Assembly: GCA_031258505.1 (NCBI GenBank)
Contig: JAIRMT010000106.1
Location: 1 to 25,486, forward strand
Length of the DNA: 25,486 nucleotides
Direction of reading: 5' to 3'
Source of the DNA: Treponema sp.
GTDB lineage: Bacteria; Spirochaetota; Spirochaetia; Treponematales; Breznakiellaceae
Made by a program: the position numbers and the translations under genes. Shown piece after piece: positions 22,681 through 25,486 of the stretch. Every line of letters begins with the position of its first letter. Within the stretch, counting starts at the first letter, position 1. Below the pieces are notes generated by a model. That model made no database searches. It had not been told where the DNA came from and was given only the letters and a program-made list of their open reading frames with translations.

Positions 22681-23415
22681 ATGCGCTTGGAGAACAAGAA
22701 GGCGCTCATTACTGGAGCGTCACGGGGTATCGGCAGAGCCATCGCCGACAAATTTATCGCCGAGGGCGCCAATGTTTGGGGCGTTAGTACCCGACCACCC
22801 GACGACCTGGCGGCGCGAATAGTAGCGGCAAATGGTAAACTGCGCTGGATCAGCGCCGACTTAGGCGTGCTTGCCAGTATTGAGCCTATGGTGGAGGCGG
22901 CAACCAAGGAGGCTGAAGGCTTTGACATCGTGGTTAACAATGCAGGCATCACGCGGGACAATCTCGCGTTTCGCATAAGCCTCGAAGATTGGCAAAAGGT
23001 CTTAGACGTGAACCTAAGCGCCGCGTTTCTGATAGCGCGTACTGTTGGCAGGGATATGATTCGCCGCCGCGCTGGTGTCATCATCAACATGGCAAGCGTC
23101 GTTGGTATACACGGCAACGGTGGGCAGGCAAACTATGCGGCGAGTAAGGCCGGGCTGATCGGACTGACAAAAAGCCTTGCGTTGGAGGTGGCGAGCCGCG
23201 GCGTCCGCGTGAACGCTATTGCGCCCGGTTTTGTGGTCTCAGACATGACCAACGCGATGAATGATGCCGCCAAGTCCGCCATGCTCAACCATATCCCCCT
23301 CAAACGCCTCGGTACGCCCGATGATATCGCCGAAACCGCGCTCTTTCTGGCATCCGATAGCGCCGCTTATATCACTGGACAGGTTTTATCCGTAGATGGA
23401 GGTATGTTTTTATGA
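22681..23415 (+). CDS. fabG: 3-oxoacyl-ACP reductase
   Basis: 244 residues, classical short-chain dehydrogenase. GASRGIG (12-18) binds NADPH, NNAG is at 86-89, and the catalytic set is N111, S139, Y152 and K156 (YAASK). Ends SVDGGMFL, typical of FabG. Reduces 3-oxoacyl-ACP in the elongation cycle. GGGAGG precedes ATG 22681. The stop overlaps the fabF start as ATGA. Confidence 0.96.
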   Translation: MRLENKKALITGASRGIGRAIADKFIAEGANVWGVSTRPPDDLAARIVAANGKLRWISADLGVLASIEPMVEAATKEAEGFDIVVNNAGITRDNLAFRISLEDWQKVLDVNLSAAFLIARTVGRDMIRRRAGVIINMASVVGIHGNGGQANYAASKAGLIGLTKSLALEVASRGVRVNAIAPGFVVSDMTNAMNDAAKSAMLNHIPLKRLGTPDDIAETALFLASDSAAYITGQVLSVDGGMFL

Positions 23416-24674
23416 AAAAGAAGGTTGTTGTTACTGGTATGGGGGTGATTTCACCAATAGGTAACTCATTGGAGGCGTTTAACAACGCCCTTAAAGCTGG
23501 AAAAAGTGGTGTTGCTCCTATTACCCAGTTCGATACCACTGGTTTCGATGTTACTATCGCAGGTGAAGTGCGTGATTTCGACCCTACGCTTTGGATTGAC
23601 AAGAAAGATGCGCGGAAAATGGCGCGTTTCACGCAGTTCGCAGTAGCGGCGGCGGCTCAGGCGCTCTCGCAGGCGGGTTTACTCACCGGTACTGGCGACG
23701 CTCAACGTATTGCCTGCGATCCGCTAAGAACCGGCGTTGTGCTGGGTAACGGCATCGGCGGTTTCGAGATCGTTACCGAATCCTTCCATAAACTATTCGA
23801 TAACGGCCCCAAGCGTATGCTGCCGTTGACCGTGCCTTTGATGATTAACAATGAGGCGGCTGGCAACATTGCGATAGTTTACGGAATACACGGGCCAGCC
23901 TTAACACAGGTAACTGCCTGCGCGTCTGGTACCGATGCGTTGGGACAGGCGCTTGACCTGATTCGATCCGGTCGCTGTAACGTCATCGTTAGTGGCGGTA
24001 CAGAGGCATGTGTTGTCCCGTTTGCGATAGGCGGCTTTCAGATGCTCAAGACATTGTCAACCAAGCGTTGTAACGAGCCGGCTAAGGCGTCGCGTCCCTT
24101 TGACGCTGACCACGACGGCTTTGTTCTCGGCGAAGGCGCTGGCGTACTGGTGCTGGAGAGCGAGGAACACGCAAAGGCGCGTAACGCCGCGATTATCGCT
24201 GAAGTCGCTGGTTACGCCGCCACTAATGACGCCTACCACATTACATCGCCGGAGCTGTCGGGCGAAAGTGGCGGTAAAACCATGCAGTTGGCGCTTGAGG
24301 ACGCTGGTTTGCCGCCCGAAGCTGTGCAGTATTACAACGCCCACGGCACTTCTACTGAGATAAACGACCGTACCGAGACCAAGATGCTGAAGTACGCCTT
24401 TGGCGACCATGCCTATAAGCTCAAAGTCTCCAGTATCAAGAGCATGACCGGCCATTGTGTTGCGGGCAGTGGCGGCCTTGAAGCCATTGCCTGCATACTG
24501 GCGATTCGTGACGGCTTTTTCCCGCCGACCATCAACCTTGATAACCCTGATCCAGATTGCGACCTCGACTACGTACCAAATGTCGCGCAGTACGGCGCGA
24601 TTGACGTAGCCATGTCTGGCTCATTCGGCTTTGGCGGCCATAATGGTGTCGCCATCTTCCAGCGCTATCATTAG
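23412..24674 (+). CDS. fabF: 3-oxoacyl-ACP synthase II
   Basis: 420 residues, thiolase fold. The catalytic triad is C170 in TACASGTDA, H311 in NAHGTSTEIND and H348 in SMTGHCVAGSG, the Cys-His-His set of KAS I/II condensing enzymes. It extends acyl-ACP with malonyl-ACP. Length and PTINLDNPDPDCDLDYVPN favour FabF over FabB. It is coupled to fabG by a 4-base overlap. No acpP lies between them, unlike the common fabD-fabG-acpP-fabF order. Confidence 0.96.
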   Translation: MKKKVVVTGMGVISPIGNSLEAFNNALKAGKSGVAPITQFDTTGFDVTIAGEVRDFDPTLWIDKKDARKMARFTQFAVAAAAQALSQAGLLTGTGDAQRIACDPLRTGVVLGNGIGGFEIVTESFHKLFDNGPKRMLPLTVPLMINNEAAGNIAIVYGIHGPALTQVTACASGTDALGQALDLIRSGRCNVIVSGGTEACVVPFAIGGFQMLKTLSTKRCNEPAKASRPFDADHDGFVLGEGAGVLVLESEEHAKARNAAIIAEVAGYAATNDAYHITSPELSGESGGKTMQLALEDAGLPPEAVQYYNAHGTSTEINDRTETKMLKYAFGDHAYKLKVSSIKSMTGHCVAGSGGLEAIACILAIRDGFFPPTINLDNPDPDCDLDYVPNVAQYGAIDVAMSGSFGFGGHNGVAIFQRYH

Positions 24675-24708
24675 GGTTTATCAAAACCGCTGTAAAACCC
24701 CTGTTTTT
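24674..24708 (+). terminator. Possible terminator after fabF
   Basis: GGGTTT (24674-24679, starting in the stop codon) pairs with AAACCC (24695-24700), and CTG plus TTTTT (24704-24708) follows. The stem is short with a 15-base loop, so this is tentative. The rest of 24709-24811 shows nothing else definite. Confidence 0.35.
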
Positions 24709-24811
24709 AGGTATGGGGATATAAGGCGACACAACGGGCAAAAGATGGGATGAGAAACCTCTAAATGCTACTTTAATATAAAAGAAACTTGAGTGGAAAA
24801 GAGGCAAGACT

Positions 24812-25285
24812 ATGAAAAAGACAAACGCTATGCGACTTTTAGATGCCGCAGGGATTCAGTATTCAACTGCCGAGTATGAGGTTGATGAAAGTGACCTTTC
24901 CGGTGTCCACGCCGCCCGGATGCTCAATATGCCTGTGGAGCGGGTCTTCAAGACTCTAGTGTTGCGTGGCGCTTCTGGAACGTATATGGTCTGCTGTATC
25001 CCTGTGGCGGATGAGCTTGATCTCAGAAAAGTCGCCCGAGTCAGCGGAGAAAAAAAGGTTGAGCTTATCCCAATGAAGGATCTGCCCATGGTAAGTGGTT
25101 ATGTTCGGGGTGGCTGTTCGCCCATTGGTATGAAAAAACTGTTCTCTACCTATATTGACAAAACCGCTGAATTGTTCGATATTATATCTATCAGTGCTGG
25201 TGCGCGTGGGCTTCAGATCATTATGAAAGTGGAAGATCTGAACCGGTATATTGGGGCGGTAAACGCGGATCTGGTTGTAGCCTGA
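24812..25285 (+). CDS. ybaK: YbaK/EbsC-type Cys-tRNA(Pro) deacylase
   Basis: 157 residues, the length of stand-alone YbaK proteins. The conserved lysine is K47 in RVFKTLVLRG, and GGCSPIGMKK (100-109) is the family's glycine-rich signature. These enzymes hydrolyse Cys-tRNA(Pro) or related mischarged prolyl-tRNAs to protect translation. ATG 24812 has AGAGG nearby. It is separated from fabF by 137 bases and a possible terminator, so it is probably an independent gene; no strong promoter was found. Confidence 0.92.
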   Translation: MKKTNAMRLLDAAGIQYSTAEYEVDESDLSGVHAARMLNMPVERVFKTLVLRGASGTYMVCCIPVADELDLRKVARVSGEKKVELIPMKDLPMVSGYVRGGCSPIGMKKLFSTYIDKTAELFDIISISAGARGLQIIMKVEDLNRYIGAVNADLVVA

Positions 25286-25309
25286 TTGCTATGGAATTCT
25301 GGAGGGTGA

Positions 25310-25378
25310 ATGTTAGAGAGTCGTCAAAAAAGTGTTAGTTTTTTTCACATTCTTTTATTGATGTGGTATAATCAATGA
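25310..25378 (+). CDS. Possible 22-residue peptide ORF
   Basis: ATG 25310 is preceded by GGAGGG at three bases and the frame closes at TGA 25376-25378, giving a 22-residue peptide (MLESRQKSV... ending MWYNQ) with a hydrophobic second half. It overlaps the promoter at 25344-25372, so it may be chance. If real, it could be read on the ybaK transcript. Confidence 0.2.
   Translation: MLESRQKSVSFFHILLLMWYNQ
25344..25372 (+). promoter_or_regulatory. Upstream promoter of the right-edge gene
   Basis: TTCACA (25344-25349), 17-base spacer, perfect TATAAT (25367-25372). About 86 bases before the ATG at 25458. Confidence 0.7.
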
Positions 25379-25387
25379 AAAGAGGTA

Positions 25388-25416
25388 GAGACAAACGGTT
25401 TCTTTTATCGTATAAT
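25388..25416 (+). promoter_or_regulatory. Second, downstream promoter of the right-edge gene
   Basis: GAGACA (25388-25393), 17-base spacer, perfect TATAAT (25411-25416). An inverted repeat GGTAGA (25384-25389) / TCTACC (25417-25422) brackets this promoter and could be a regulatory site. Confidence 0.5.
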
Positions 25417-25457
25417 TCTACCGACTAATAATCTTATCCATATATGGAGGACGTCAC

Positions 25458-25486
25458 ATGAAACGTTTTGCTTCGTTACTATCAGT
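25458..25486 (+). CDS. Start of an exported protein, cut by the window edge
   Basis: GGAGG seven bases before ATG 25458, then MKRFASLLSV, the positively charged and hydrophobic opening of a signal peptide. Only about nine codons are present, so the product cannot be named. Two tandem promoters upstream suggest strong or regulated expression. Confidence 0.7.

Overview
The window looks like a chromosomal segment from a spirochaete of the Treponema group. I infer this from the EF-Tu and ribosomal-protein sequences, from a nucleoside kinase fused to a threonyl-tRNA-synthetase-like front end (known from treponemes, Thermotoga and clostridia), and from roughly 50% G+C with many GCG/CGC codons. The assignment is a judgement from protein character, not a search result. 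No phage, plasmid, IS or CRISPR signature is visible.

Layout. (1) 1-662: 28 full copies plus a partial copy of a 23-bp tandem repeat. Each unit is a small hairpin, and the array is in perfect register. It runs off the left edge and is followed by about 320 bp without a convincing gene (663-986). (2) 987-3924, minus strand: a three-gene unit read from a good sigma70-type promoter (3962-3990): TatD-family hydrolase, a small exported protein, and the fused nucleoside kinase. (3) 4049-4195, plus strand: a stand-alone tRNA-Asp(GUC) with its own consensus promoter and terminator. (4) 4223-20607, minus strand: the main block of ribosomal genes. Reading in the direction of transcription the order is rpsL-rpsG, then (after a 307-bp gap with a terminator-like hairpin and a new promoter) tuf-rpsJ-rplC-rplD-rplW-rplB-rpsS-rplV-rpsC-rplP-rpmC-rpsQ-rplN-rplX-rplE-rpsN-rpsH-rplF-rplR-rpsE-rpmD-rplO-secY-rpmJ-rpsM-rpsK-rpsD-rpoA-rplQ, a 58-residue zinc-ribbon protein, and a strong terminator. 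This is a continuous S10-spc-alpha superoperon headed by tuf. A 14-bp hairpin with a T-run sits between tuf and rpsJ and touches the rpsJ ribosome-binding site, so expression of the S10 block probably depends on read-through. fusA, infA, adk and map are absent from places where they often occur. (5) 20734-21549, minus strand: proC. (6) 21631-24708, plus strand: a fatty-acid operon fabD-fabG-fabF with a clear promoter and a 25-bp dyad just downstream of it, but no acpP. (7) 24812-25285, plus strand: a YbaK/EbsC-type deacylase. Two tandem promoters then lead to the first codons of an exported protein cut off at the right edge.

Functionally this is mostly core translation, transcription and secretion machinery (about 27 ribosomal proteins, RNAP alpha, SecY, EF-Tu), flanked by lipid, proline and nucleotide metabolism. 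The less ordinary items are the hairpin repeat array with a 46-bp higher-order period, the tuf-rpsJ attenuator-like hairpin, the fabD operator-like dyad, the lysine/alanine-rich N-terminal extension on L5, the zinc-ribbon protein at the end of the operon, and the loss of all editing-site zinc ligands in the synthetase-like part of the nucleoside kinase.
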